64,000 bases of DNA, taken from the NCBI GenBank assembly GCA_963807925.1, contig CAWEDP010000004.1, positions 62,001 to 126,000 on the forward strand, read 5' to 3'. Position numbers and translations under genes: made by a program. Numbering within the stretch: the first letter of the stretch is position 1; each line of letters starts with the position of its first letter. The DNA comes from CAWEDP01 sp963807925. Its GTDB lineage: Bacteria; Acidobacteriota; Vicinamibacteria; Vicinamibacterales; CAVVIG01. Shown here in pieces: positions 56,732 to 64,000 of the stretch. The notes under the pieces are model-generated. The model searched no databases. It was not told where the DNA came from and saw only the letters and a list, made by a program, of their open reading frames with translations.

Positions 56732-56992
56732 CTACCCTCTGAAAAAAGCCGCGTTCTGCCGAATGAACGCGGTCCACCTCGACGGCGTCTCGTCGAGGGC
56801 GTAGATCGCGTCGACCGGACACGCGGGCACGCACGCGCCGCAATCGATGCACTCGTCCGGATGAATATAGAGCATGCTCGCCGACTCGTACTCCGGCTCG
56901 TCCTTGCGCGGATGGATGCAATCGACCGGACACACATCCACGCAGGCCGTGTCTTTCGTGCCGATGCACGGTTCACAGATGATATAAGCCAT
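56732..56992 (-). CDS. fdxA: Seven-iron-type ferredoxin
   Basis: 86 residues. CIGTKDTACVDVCPVDCIHP and CIDCGACVPACPVDAIYA are the cluster motifs of FdxA-type ferredoxins ([3Fe-4S] plus [4Fe-4S]). The N-terminal sequence AYIICEPC is also typical. It may donate electrons to, or be co-regulated with, the neighbouring nuoB and nuoI products, 29 bases downstream. Confidence 0.92.
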   Translation of the reverse strand: MAYIICEPCIGTKDTACVDVCPVDCIHPRKDEPEYESASMLYIHPDECIDCGACVPACPVDAIYALDETPSRWTAFIRQNAAFFRG

Positions 56993-57009
56993 GAAAGACT
57001 GACGCCTTC

Positions 57010-57489
57010 ATGATACTGAAAAAGACGGCTGCCGTCTGTTTTGCCGCAGTGCTGGTCTGCGCGGCGACGCTTTCCGCCGCCGCCGGCACGGTCCGGGAGC
57101 GGTTCGGGGTGCGCGATCCGGCGCTGGCGGCGCTCTTCGTGCCCCAGGCCCCTGTGCTCGGCCGTTACGACGTGTTCGCCGACCCCCGTCCGTTTTCGGT
57201 GCTTGCGCGCGACCGGCCAATCGAAGCGCTCGATCCGATCGCCGCCTTCGGTGCCGCCGGGACGTACGATCGCGCCGCGCTCGTCCGGCTCTATCGCGGA
57301 CGGCGCGTCCAGGTCGCCCGGACCTGGAGCCTTGAGCCCGCCGCGGACGGCGGCGGCGACTTTGAATCGCTGACCTACATCTCCCCTTATCCCGATGCGT
57401 CGCTCCACGACCTGCTGCCGGGCACGCTGGTCATCCGGTGGACATGCGATCACCGCGACGCGCGGTGCGCGGTGGTCCCGGGCCGGTAA
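57010..57489 (+). CDS. Secreted protein of unknown function
   Basis: 159 residues. The signal peptide (ILKKTAAVCFAAVLVCAATLSAAA) is clear. The mature part has GTYDRAALVRLYRGRRVQVART, FESLTYISPYPD and a C-terminal CDHRDARC pair that may form a disulfide. The pattern suggests a small periplasmic or secreted domain. No family recognised. It starts the plus-strand run that leads to the barrel and cupredoxin genes, 62 bases before the next one. Confidence 0.6.
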   Translation: MILKKTAAVCFAAVLVCAATLSAAAGTVRERFGVRDPALAALFVPQAPVLGRYDVFADPRPFSVLARDRPIEALDPIAAFGAAGTYDRAALVRLYRGRRVQVARTWSLEPAADGGGDFESLTYISPYPDASLHDLLPGTLVIRWTCDHRDARCAVVPGR

Positions 57490-57511
57490 TCCGATGCCGT
57501 CAGAGGGGCGG

Positions 57512-57541
57512 TGACGTCGGACCGGCCGTCGGCGCTATGAT
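57512..57541 (+). promoter_or_regulatory. Candidate sigma-70 promoter for the barrel gene
   Basis: TGACGT (57512-57517) and TATGAT (57536-57541) are 18 bases apart. The transcript would start only a few bases before ATG 57551, giving a nearly leaderless message. The -35 match is weak. Confidence 0.35.
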
Positions 57542-57550
57542 CCGGAGCGC

Positions 57551-58759
57551 ATGGTCAACCGGCTCGTGTGGGCCGCCGTCCTCGCCGGCTGTATGGGTCT
57601 GCGTGTCGCCGCCCAGGAGCTCCCCTCCCGGCCGCTGGCGTTCGCCAACGGACGCGTGACGCTCGGCGGCGACGTGTCGGCGGCCATCGGTCCCGACGAC
57701 ACCGGCTTCTTCAACTACGCCGACTACGACCATTCGACGCTTCGCACCCTCCGGCTGTCGCTGGCCGCGTCCATCAAGGCGGGCGATCACGTCGCGCTGC
57801 TGGCCGAAGTGCGCAGCGAGAACGTCGAGACGCCGGAACCTTACGGCGTGTACCTCCGCGTCCGGCCGTGGGCGGCTCGTCTGGTCGACATCCAGGTCGG
57901 CCGCGTCCCGCCGACCTTCGGCGCGTTTTCCCGCCGCGCGTATCCGTCCGAGAACCCGCTGATCTCGTACCCGCTCGCGTACCAGTACCTCACCTCGTTA
58001 CGTCCCGATGCCCTTCCGGCGGGCGTCGACGAGCTGCTGCGGATGCGGGGCCGCGGGTGGCTCACCAGCTTCTCGATCGGCGACCCGACCCCGGATCACG
58101 GCGTGCCGCTGATGAGCGCCTTCCGGTGGGATACCGGCGTCCAGGTGCACGCGGCGACCGCGGTCGCCGACGGCACCATCTCGGTGACGACCGGCACGCT
58201 CTCCAACCCGCGGTTCGACGACGACAACGGCGCGCCGCAAGTGGCCGGCCGCGTGGCGCTGCACCCGATCGCCGGCCTCCTCGTCGGCATGTCCGGGGCG
58301 GAGGGCCCATTCGTCGCCCGCTCCGCCCTTCATGCGGTGCTGCCCGACGGCCGCCCGGGTGACTTCAGGCAGACGGCCCTCGGCGGCGACGTCGAGTACT
58401 CGTGGGACTACTACCTGGTTCGCGCCGAAACGATCCTGAGTCGATGGACGCTGCCGGTCGTCAGTGCGGCCGGCGGGGCCCTGCCGCTGTCGGCGGTCTC
58501 CACCTCGGTGGAAGGGCGATACAAGATCCGGCCGGGCCTGTACGCGGCCGCGCGGTTCGACCATCTGGGATTCAGCGAGGTCAGCGGCTCCACCGTGCGC
58601 CAGCCCTGGGACGCGCCGGTCACGCGATGGGACATCGGCGGCGGTTATTCGATTCAGCGCAACCTGCTCATCAAGGCGGAGTATCAGTACAACATGCGGG
58701 CGGGCGGACGGGTCGAGACGCTCGGGCTGGGCGCCGTGCAGGTCGTGTACTGGTTCTGA
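57551..58759 (+). CDS. Outer-membrane beta-barrel protein, porin-like
   Basis: 402 residues. The signal (VLAGCMGLRVAAQ) is followed by alternating aromatic/polar strands and turns throughout, ending VVYWF, so the last residue is the Phe used for barrel assembly. Internal segments (NYADYDHSTLRTLRLSLA, RAETILSRW, GGGYSIQRNLLIKAEYQYN) fit about 16 strands. It probably forms a pore or receptor; what it carries is unknown. The next genes encode a cupredoxin and a two-component system, suggesting a joint role. Confidence 0.75.
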   Translation: MVNRLVWAAVLAGCMGLRVAAQELPSRPLAFANGRVTLGGDVSAAIGPDDTGFFNYADYDHSTLRTLRLSLAASIKAGDHVALLAEVRSENVETPEPYGVYLRVRPWAARLVDIQVGRVPPTFGAFSRRAYPSENPLISYPLAYQYLTSLRPDALPAGVDELLRMRGRGWLTSFSIGDPTPDHGVPLMSAFRWDTGVQVHAATAVADGTISVTTGTLSNPRFDDDNGAPQVAGRVALHPIAGLLVGMSGAEGPFVARSALHAVLPDGRPGDFRQTALGGDVEYSWDYYLVRAETILSRWTLPVVSAAGGALPLSAVSTSVEGRYKIRPGLYAAARFDHLGFSEVSGSTVRQPWDAPVTRWDIGGGYSIQRNLLIKAEYQYNMRAGGRVETLGLGAVQVVYWF

Positions 58760-58787
58760 GGCCTCGGCCGATCAGAGGACGGCAATC

Positions 58788-59543
58788 GTGAGGACACAGC
58801 GGATCGCCCGAGACCGCGCGCCGGGGGTCCAGAGGCCGCACGCCTGGGCGGCCGCACCGTCGGTCCGCCTGCTCGTCTGCCTGATGCTGGTGGGCGCGGC
58901 GTCGCTGCCGTCGCTGGCGTTTCCGCCCCGTCCCGTCCCGCTTGCGGCGGCGAACGGCTCCATCCGCGGCCGCGTGGATCTGCGGCATCCGCCGCCGCTG
59001 GCCGATCGGCGTCCGAACGTCTCGGATCTCGGGGGCGGCGAACGACTCGGTCGATCCGATCGGATGCGGTCGGTCGTGTACCTGGAGGCGGCGCCGCGCG
59101 GCGCCTTCGATCAGGCGGAGCCCGGCCGCGCGGTGATGAACCAGCGCAACGAGACGTTCGTGCCGCACGTCCTCGCGATCACGGCCGGCACCGTCGTCGA
59201 TTTTCCGAACAGCGATCGTATCTACCACAACGTGTTCTCGCTCTCGAAAGCGGGTTCGTTCGATCTCGGCCGCTACGCTGCGGGAAGGTCGAAATCGGTG
59301 CGCTTCGATCGGCCGGGCATCGTCCGGGTGTTCTGCGAGATTCACTCGCACATGAGCGCGTTCATCCTCGTGTTCGCCCACCGCTATTTCACGATGACCG
59401 ACGATGGGGGGCGCTATCGACTCGACAACGTGCCGCCGGGCTCCTACTCCATGGTCGCGTGGAACGAGGGCGCGACGTCGGACCCTGCGGCGGTGACGGT
59501 GCCGAGCGGCGGCGTGGCGGAAGTGGACCTGGCCGTCCGATGA
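58788..59543 (+). CDS. Cupredoxin with carboxypeptidase-regulatory-like domain
   Basis: 251 residues. After a signal (LLVCLMLVGAASLPSLA) the type 1 copper domain carries H147 (YHNVF) and C183, H186, H188 and M189 (FCEIHSHM), the ligand set of blue copper proteins. The C-terminal part (DDGGRYRLDNVPPGSYSMVAW) is a carboxypeptidase-regulatory-like fold. Such proteins are often labelled methylamine-utilisation type. GTG start with GAGG upstream. Its stop overlaps the histidine kinase start in ATGA, so the three downstream genes are coupled. Confidence 0.85.
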   Translation: MRTQRIARDRAPGVQRPHAWAAAPSVRLLVCLMLVGAASLPSLAFPPRPVPLAAANGSIRGRVDLRHPPPLADRRPNVSDLGGGERLGRSDRMRSVVYLEAAPRGAFDQAEPGRAVMNQRNETFVPHVLAITAGTVVDFPNSDRIYHNVFSLSKAGSFDLGRYAAGRSKSVRFDRPGIVRVFCEIHSHMSAFILVFAHRYFTMTDDGGRYRLDNVPPGSYSMVAWNEGATSDPAAVTVPSGGVAEVDLAVR

Positions 59544-61309
59544 GGCTGTTCTTCTCGCTTCGCACGCGCATCTTCCTGGCGAGCGCCCTGCTGGCCGTGC
59601 TCTCGATCGGGGTGGCGCTGTTTGTGGTGAACGTGCGCGTGACGCGCGAGGCCGAAGCCACCATGCGGCGCGAGATCACCGCGACGGGCAACCTGGTCGA
59701 TCAGCTGCGGACCTCGCGGACCGAGACCTTCAGCGCGATGGCGCGGCTCGTCGCCGAGATTCCACAGCTGACCGCCGCGGTCGACACCAACGATCCGCAG
59801 ACGGTGCAGGATCTCGCCGAGGACTACCAGCGCAAGCTCAAGTCGAACCTGCTACTGGCGACCAACAAGAACGGGGCCGTGCTGGCCAGCGTCGGCGCCT
59901 CGGCGCGCGCGGCGGACGTCTTCGCCAGCCAGCCGGCGGTGCGCGAGGCGCTCGCCGGCCACGAGCGCGTCAGTCTGTTGCCGCAGGCCAGCGGGATGAT
60001 GCAGCTCGTCACCGTCCCGATCGGCGCCGCCCTCAGGCCGCCGATCGTTCTGGGCACGCTGAGCGTCGGCTTCCTGCTCGACGACGCGGTGGCCGCCGAG
60101 CTGAAGGCGACCACCGGCAGCGATGTCGCCTTCGGGATGGACGGCCAGATCCTCGCCAGCACGATCGGGCGCGCCGACCGACCCTCGCTCGCCTCCCTGC
60201 TGCACGCGCCGGGCCCGGAAACCGACGTGCGTATCGGCGGGACCGACTACGTCGTCCTGCAGCGGCAGCTGACGACGGCGGGCGACGGGGACAGTCTCGC
60301 CGGCGGGCCGGTGGCGCTGATCCTCCGGTCCCGCACCGAGGAACTCGCGGGTCTCAAGGCGATCCAGGCCGCGCTCGGCGTGACGGCCCTGGTCGCTGTC
60401 ATCCTCGCGACGCTCGTCAGCTTTGCCGTGGCGCGCACCATCGCCCAGCCGGTCGCGGCGGTGACGGCGGCGATGCGCGAGGTGGCGGCGACCGGCGACC
60501 TCACGCGGAAGATCGTGCTCGAGAAGCGACGGTGGGAGGACGAGGACGCGCGGGTGATGATGACCACTTTCAACACGCTGACCGATTCCATTGCGCGGTT
60601 TCAGCGAGAGATGTCCCAGAAAGAGCGCCTGTCGTCGCTCGGGCGGCTCTCCACGGTGATCGCGCACGAGATCAGGAACCCGCTGATGATCATCAAGGCG
60701 TCGCTGCACGCGCTGCGCCAGCCGAGCGTCAGCGCCGAGGCGCTACGCGAAGCCGCCCTCGACATCGACGACGAGGTGGCGCGTCTGAATCGCGTCGTCA
60801 ACGAGGTGCTCGATTTCGCCCGCCCGGTGAAGTTCGAGCTCGCGCCGGCCGACATCAACCTCACGTGCCGCGAATCGGCGGGGGCGGTCGAGGCCGCCGG
60901 GGCCGGGCCGCCGGCGCAGCTCGCGCTCGATCCGCGGCTGCCGATGGTCACGACCGATGCCGAGCGGCTGCGCGGCGTGCTCGTGAACATGCTGCTGAAC
61001 GCGCGCCACGCCGTCGCGGAACGCAAGGCGGCGCCGGCCGGGCCCGCGATCACGCTGCGCACCGCCGTGCGCGGCGACCGGATTGCGATTACGATCGAGG
61101 ATCGGGGCGTCGGCATCGATCCGGCGACCCTGTCGCGCATGTTCGATCCCTACTTCACCACGCGGCGCGGCGGCACCGGCCTCGGGCTCGCCATCGCCAA
61201 GAACATCATCGAGGGGCTGCACGGCACGGTGACGGCGAGCAGTGCGCCGGACGCCGGTACCTCGCTCGAGATCGAGCTGCCGGTCGGCCCGCCGGCGCCC
61301 GAACGCTGA
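59540..61309 (+). CDS. Sensor histidine kinase with extracytoplasmic domain
   Basis: 589 residues. TM1 is at 10-31, a periplasmic double-CACHE-like sensor of about 240 residues follows, then TM2 (about 275-297), HAMP, and the HisKA helix with H376 (VIAHEIRNPL). The ATPase has the N box (NMLLNARHAV), G1 (DRGVGID) and G2 (GGTGLGLAI). It phosphorylates the downstream NtrC-type regulator, which starts within the stop codon (TGATG). The signal is probably periplasmic, and the cupredoxin product is a natural candidate input; that is inference. Confidence 0.92.
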   Translation: MRLFFSLRTRIFLASALLAVLSIGVALFVVNVRVTREAEATMRREITATGNLVDQLRTSRTETFSAMARLVAEIPQLTAAVDTNDPQTVQDLAEDYQRKLKSNLLLATNKNGAVLASVGASARAADVFASQPAVREALAGHERVSLLPQASGMMQLVTVPIGAALRPPIVLGTLSVGFLLDDAVAAELKATTGSDVAFGMDGQILASTIGRADRPSLASLLHAPGPETDVRIGGTDYVVLQRQLTTAGDGDSLAGGPVALILRSRTEELAGLKAIQAALGVTALVAVILATLVSFAVARTIAQPVAAVTAAMREVAATGDLTRKIVLEKRRWEDEDARVMMTTFNTLTDSIARFQREMSQKERLSSLGRLSTVIAHEIRNPLMIIKASLHALRQPSVSAEALREAALDIDDEVARLNRVVNEVLDFARPVKFELAPADINLTCRESAGAVEAAGAGPPAQLALDPRLPMVTTDAERLRGVLVNMLLNARHAVAERKAAPAGPAITLRTAVRGDRIAITIEDRGVGIDPATLSRMFDPYFTTRRGGTGLGLAIAKNIIEGLHGTVTASSAPDAGTSLEIELPVGPPAPER

Positions 61310-62676
61310 TGGTCAGCCAACGCGGGGCCATCCTGCTCGTCGACGACGAGGAGAAGATCCTGAAGGCGCTCGGGCGCGCCCTGCGCGATCAGGGGCACGA
61401 CGTGGTCGAGACCACGAGCGCGCGGCAGGCGCAGCGGCTGCTCGGCGAACGCAGCTTCGACGTCTTCATCGTCGACAACGTGATGCCCGAGAAGAGCGGG
61501 CTGGAGCTGATTCGCGAGTACGTGGGGGCGGCGGCCGACGGCGAGCGCTCGCAGATCGTGATGATGACGGCGCACGCCACCGTCGAGAGCGCCATCGAGG
61601 CGATGAAGCTCGGCGCGTTCGACTACCTGCAGAAGCCGTTCGAGATCGACGAGCTGCTCGTCGTCGTGCGCCGCGCTCTCGATCTGCAGCGGCTGCGCAC
61701 CGAGTACCGCTATCTGATTTCCGAGCGCGACGAGCAGTTCGATCACTACGGCATCGTCGGGCGCAGCAAGGCGATGCAGGAGGTCATCCGGCGCGCCGAG
61801 CTGGTCGCCGAGACCAAGAGCACCGTCCTGATTCTGGGCGAGACCGGCACCGGCAAGGAGCTCGTCGCCCGCGCCATTCACGACCGCTCCGCGCAGCGGG
61901 CGATGCCGCTCATCAAGGTGAACTGCGCCGCCATTCCCGAGACGCTGCTCGAATCGGAGCTCTTCGGGCACGTGCGCGGCGCGTTCACGGGCGCGACCGC
62001 CACCAAGAAAGGCAAGTTCGCCCTGGCCGACGGCGGAACGATCTTCCTCGATGAGATCGGCACCATGAGTCCGGCCCTGCAGTCCAAGCTGCTGCGGGTC
62101 CTGCAGGAGCGCGAGTTCGAGCCGCTCGGCGCCGAGCGCACGCAGCGGGTGGATGTCCGGGTGATTGCGGCCACCAACCGCGATCTGCGGCAGATGGTCG
62201 CCGACGGCAAGTTCCAGGACGATCTGTTCTACCGCCTGAACGTCATCCCGATCGCGATTCCGCCGCTGCGCGACCGCCGCGACGACATCCCGGCGCTCGT
62301 GGAGCACTTCGCCAGGAAGCATGCACAGCGGACCGGGCGGCGGATCGAGCGCGTGGACGACTCGGCGCTGGCCGCGCTGCAGCAGTACGACTGGCCGGGC
62401 AACGTCCGCGAGCTCGAAAACACAATCGAGCGGGCGGTGGTCCTGACCCAGGGCCCCGTCCTCACGAGCCGGGCCGTGTCGGTGCTGGGCGCCCCCACAC
62501 CGCAGACGACCGGACTGCCGTCCCTGAAGCTGCGCCAGAATATCGACTGGGTCGAGCGGGAGACCATACGGCGGGCGCTCGAAGGCGCCGGCGGCGTCAA
62601 GAAGGACGCGGCGGAACTGATGGGCATCAGCCAGCGGGCGCTGTCCTACTACCTGGCGAAGTACCGGATCGACTAG
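61309..62676 (+). CDS. NtrC-family response regulator, sigma-54 activator
   Basis: 455 residues. The receiver has D56 (FIVDNVMPEKSG) and the acidic pair at 12-13. The AAA+ core has GETGTGKE (Walker A), GAFTGA (sigma-54 contact) and GGTIFLDEIG (Walker B); an arginine finger region follows. The C-terminal Fis-type helix-turn-helix (KKDAAELMGISQRALSYYLAKY) binds DNA. It opens sigma-54 promoters after phosphorylation. Targets may include the upstream barrel and cupredoxin genes, but no convincing -24/-12 site was found there. Confidence 0.95.
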   Translation: MVSQRGAILLVDDEEKILKALGRALRDQGHDVVETTSARQAQRLLGERSFDVFIVDNVMPEKSGLELIREYVGAAADGERSQIVMMTAHATVESAIEAMKLGAFDYLQKPFEIDELLVVVRRALDLQRLRTEYRYLISERDEQFDHYGIVGRSKAMQEVIRRAELVAETKSTVLILGETGTGKELVARAIHDRSAQRAMPLIKVNCAAIPETLLESELFGHVRGAFTGATATKKGKFALADGGTIFLDEIGTMSPALQSKLLRVLQEREFEPLGAERTQRVDVRVIAATNRDLRQMVADGKFQDDLFYRLNVIPIAIPPLRDRRDDIPALVEHFARKHAQRTGRRIERVDDSALAALQQYDWPGNVRELENTIERAVVLTQGPVLTSRAVSVLGAPTPQTTGLPSLKLRQNIDWVERETIRRALEGAGGVKKDAAELMGISQRALSYYLAKYRID

Positions 62677-62790
62677 CGGCACCTGGCTGCGCAAGGCCGC
62701 GGCGGCCGGGACCGCACCGACGAGCCGCGAAAACATGGCCGCGACGCCGCGACCGCTGGTCCACATTGTCGCGATCAATCTGGAGGATCC

Positions 62791-63016
62791 CTGCCGCACA
62801 AGCTGAACGTGAACGCCGTTCGACGACGGTCGGCGTGCCGGCGGACATGCCGCTGCTCTGCTGCAGCGGGTGCGTGCCGTCGTGGGACAGCCCCTTCGAT
62901 GGTCGTCACGACCGCGTCGGCAAGCCGGCCAGATCATGACGGCGGCGGCGATGCTCGCGCTCAACCCGAAGCCGAGCGACGCCGACATCGACCAGGCGAT
63001 GAACGGCAACCTGTGA
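62791..63016 (+). pseudogene. Decayed [2Fe-2S] subunit gene (IorA type)
   Basis: Pieces in three frames match an isoquinoline-oxidoreductase/aldehyde-dehydrogenase small subunit: LPHKLNVN at the start (an ATG changed to CTG, 6 bases after GGAGG), TTVGVPADMPLL shifted by one base, and GQIMTAAAMLALNPKPSDAD shifted again. The central region with the Cys motifs is gone, and the C-terminal pair NLCRC is cut at NL-stop. It cannot bind its clusters. Confidence 0.85.
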
Positions 63017-63525
63017 CCATCATCGCGAAGAACCCCGAGATCGGCCAGGGGATCAAGACGTCGCTGCCCATGCTCATCGCGGAGGAGCTCGAGGTCGACT
63101 GGAACACGGTCAGGATCGAGCAGGCGGACCTCGAGACGTGGAAGGTGCCCGAGTCCGAGTGCTACGCGCAATCGGGCCAGGTGAAGCATCGCCCGACGGG
63201 ACGGTCGCTCGCCTACGGCGCGTTGACAGCCAGGCTCGCGACGCTGACGCCGCCGGCGCTCGCCAGCGTCACGCTGAAGAATCCGAAGGACTACGGCCGG
63301 CCGCTCTATAGCATCGATTTCACCGTGCCGGGGATGCCGTACGCGGTGTACGAAGAGTGCCCCGTCTTCGCCGGGAAGGTGGTGAGCGCGAACCTCGACG
63401 AGATCAGGAAGGAGCCTGGCGTCCGCCACGCGTTCGTAGTGCAAGGCTGCAACGCGATCTACGCCATCACGGGGACGCGCGTCCGCTCGCTGCCGCTGTC
63501 GAAGCAGGGATTCAGCTGGGCCTAG
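63013..63525 (+). pseudogene. Decayed molybdopterin subunit gene (IorB type), with in-frame internal deletions
   Basis: A 170-codon open frame matches scattered parts of a protein of more than 700 residues: VTIIAKNPEIGQGIK, LPMLIAEELEVDWNTVRIEQ, then a jump to VPESEC and HRPTGRSLAYGALT, then PLYSIDFTVPGMPYAVYEEC and CPVFAGKVVSANLDEIRK, ending at VRHAFVVQG and unrelated residues. About 40 and 20 residues are missing at the joins, and more than half of the protein is lost from the end. It overlaps the small-subunit stop in GTGA, as in the intact operon. Confidence 0.85.
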
Positions 63526-63545
63526 GGGCTTCGACCGGTCGGGAT

Positions 63546-63962
63546 CTACTTGATCTCGAAGGTCATATCCGGCAGTTGCTCGCGGTGCACCGCGTGGCAG
63601 CCCCGGCAGGTGGCGCCGATGCCGCGCTGCGCCATCGCGATGCCTTCGTCGTTCTTGGCCTTCGCCGAGGCATCCAGGTCCGCCGCGCCTTTCAGGCCGT
63701 CCTCTGTCAGCTTGATCGCATCGTCAGCTTTCTTCGCGCTCCAGAACGCATTGGCCACCGTGAACGACGCCTTGTAGGTTGCGGCGTGCTTCTCGATCGC
63801 CGCGTAGTCCTTGTTGGTGACGTCGCCACGCATGCCCTGGTTGGCCGCGCCCAGATTCTTCATGGCGGCCTGGTATTCCGGCGACGGCTTCTCGTTCGCC
63901 ATGACGGTGAATCCCACGACGACGGCGGCAATCACCGCAGCCGCCCTCACTTTTCCGCGCAT
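63546..63962 (-). CDS. Cytochrome c' / c556-like monoheme cytochrome
   Basis: 138 residues. A Sec signal (AAAVIAAVVVGFTVMA) is followed by a four-helix body and a C-terminal heme motif CRGCH (C119, C122, H123) near the end, the layout of class II cytochromes c. ATG 63962 has AGGAGG upstream. It would sit in the periplasm and shuttle or buffer electrons, or bind small gases. It faces the decayed oxidoreductase pair, convergent with it. Confidence 0.9.
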   Translation of the reverse strand: MRGKVRAAAVIAAVVVGFTVMANEKPSPEYQAAMKNLGAANQGMRGDVTNKDYAAIEKHAATYKASFTVANAFWSAKKADDAIKLTEDGLKGAADLDASAKAKNDEGIAMAQRGIGATCRGCHAVHREQLPDMTFEIK

Positions 63963-64000
63963 ACACTCCTCCTGAACAGGTCCCGCCCGGTGTCTCTGAA

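Overview
This is a 64 kb piece of a G+C-rich, Gram-negative bacterial chromosome. It carries outer-membrane assembly genes (TamA/TamB-like), several outer-membrane barrels and many lipoproteins. The protein repertoire (M16 peptidase, IorAB-type remnant, KGG protein, CCAEP-tail radical SAM enzyme, cupredoxin with histidine kinase and NtrC regulator) resembles Acidobacteriota, probably class Vicinamibacteria. That assignment is inference from remembered protein families, not from a marker gene. I saw no rRNA, tRNA, CRISPR, integrase or transposase; the window reads as core or stable accessory chromosome.

Layout. 1-4635: a partial secreted protein, an M16 zinc peptidase interrupted by one frameshift, and a divergent secreted beta-propeller-like repeat protein. 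4691-14782 (minus strand): a compact purine and pyrimidine salvage/catabolism operon. It encodes a three-subunit xanthine dehydrogenase, uricase, 5-hydroxyisourate hydrolase, OHCU decarboxylase, allantoicase, a dihydropyrimidinase and a PreA-like dihydropyrimidine dehydrogenase. Coupled to the xanthine dehydrogenase genes by a 4-nt overlap is a glycosyltransferase that reads like eukaryotic ALG1. 14881-19500: type II NADH dehydrogenase, a frameshifted molybdopterin oxidoreductase, and a LysR regulator. 19521-25763: TamB and a TamA-like barrel with a lipobox. 25857-28147: small membrane protein, OmpA-family protein, KGG stress protein.

28373-31729 (minus): a candidate operon of CCAEP-tail B12/radical SAM enzyme, ATP-grasp ligase, YggX and a small four-cysteine protein, with a divergent POT transporter (31849-33393). 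33397-38846: a stand-alone LigD-type phosphoesterase, YvcK, a nucleotidyltransferase-like protein coupled to TPM and LemA genes, and an unusual PH-domain/cytochrome c fusion. 38862-50114: penicillin-acylase-like enzyme, DinB, YheT hydrolase, DUF72, CusF-SCO fusion, transglutaminase-like protein, endonuclease/exonuclease/phosphatase, desaturase, TlpA, and an ECF sigma/anti-sigma pair.

50115-56992: a very large metallopeptidase/propeller/outer-membrane barrel fusion, a thioesterase, a TPR/aspartic protease, and isolated nuoB, nuoI and ferredoxin genes. 57010-62676: a secreted protein, an outer-membrane barrel, a cupredoxin, a histidine kinase and a sigma-54 activator in one direction; the last three are coupled by start/stop overlaps and look like an envelope redox or metal-sensing unit. 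62791-63525 is a heavily decayed isoquinoline-oxidoreductase-type gene pair, followed by a c-type cytochrome.

Two otherwise intact genes each show a single extra base, so either the assembly has indel errors or these genes are newly broken. A degenerate heptanucleotide repeat family sits in at least three intergenic spaces.
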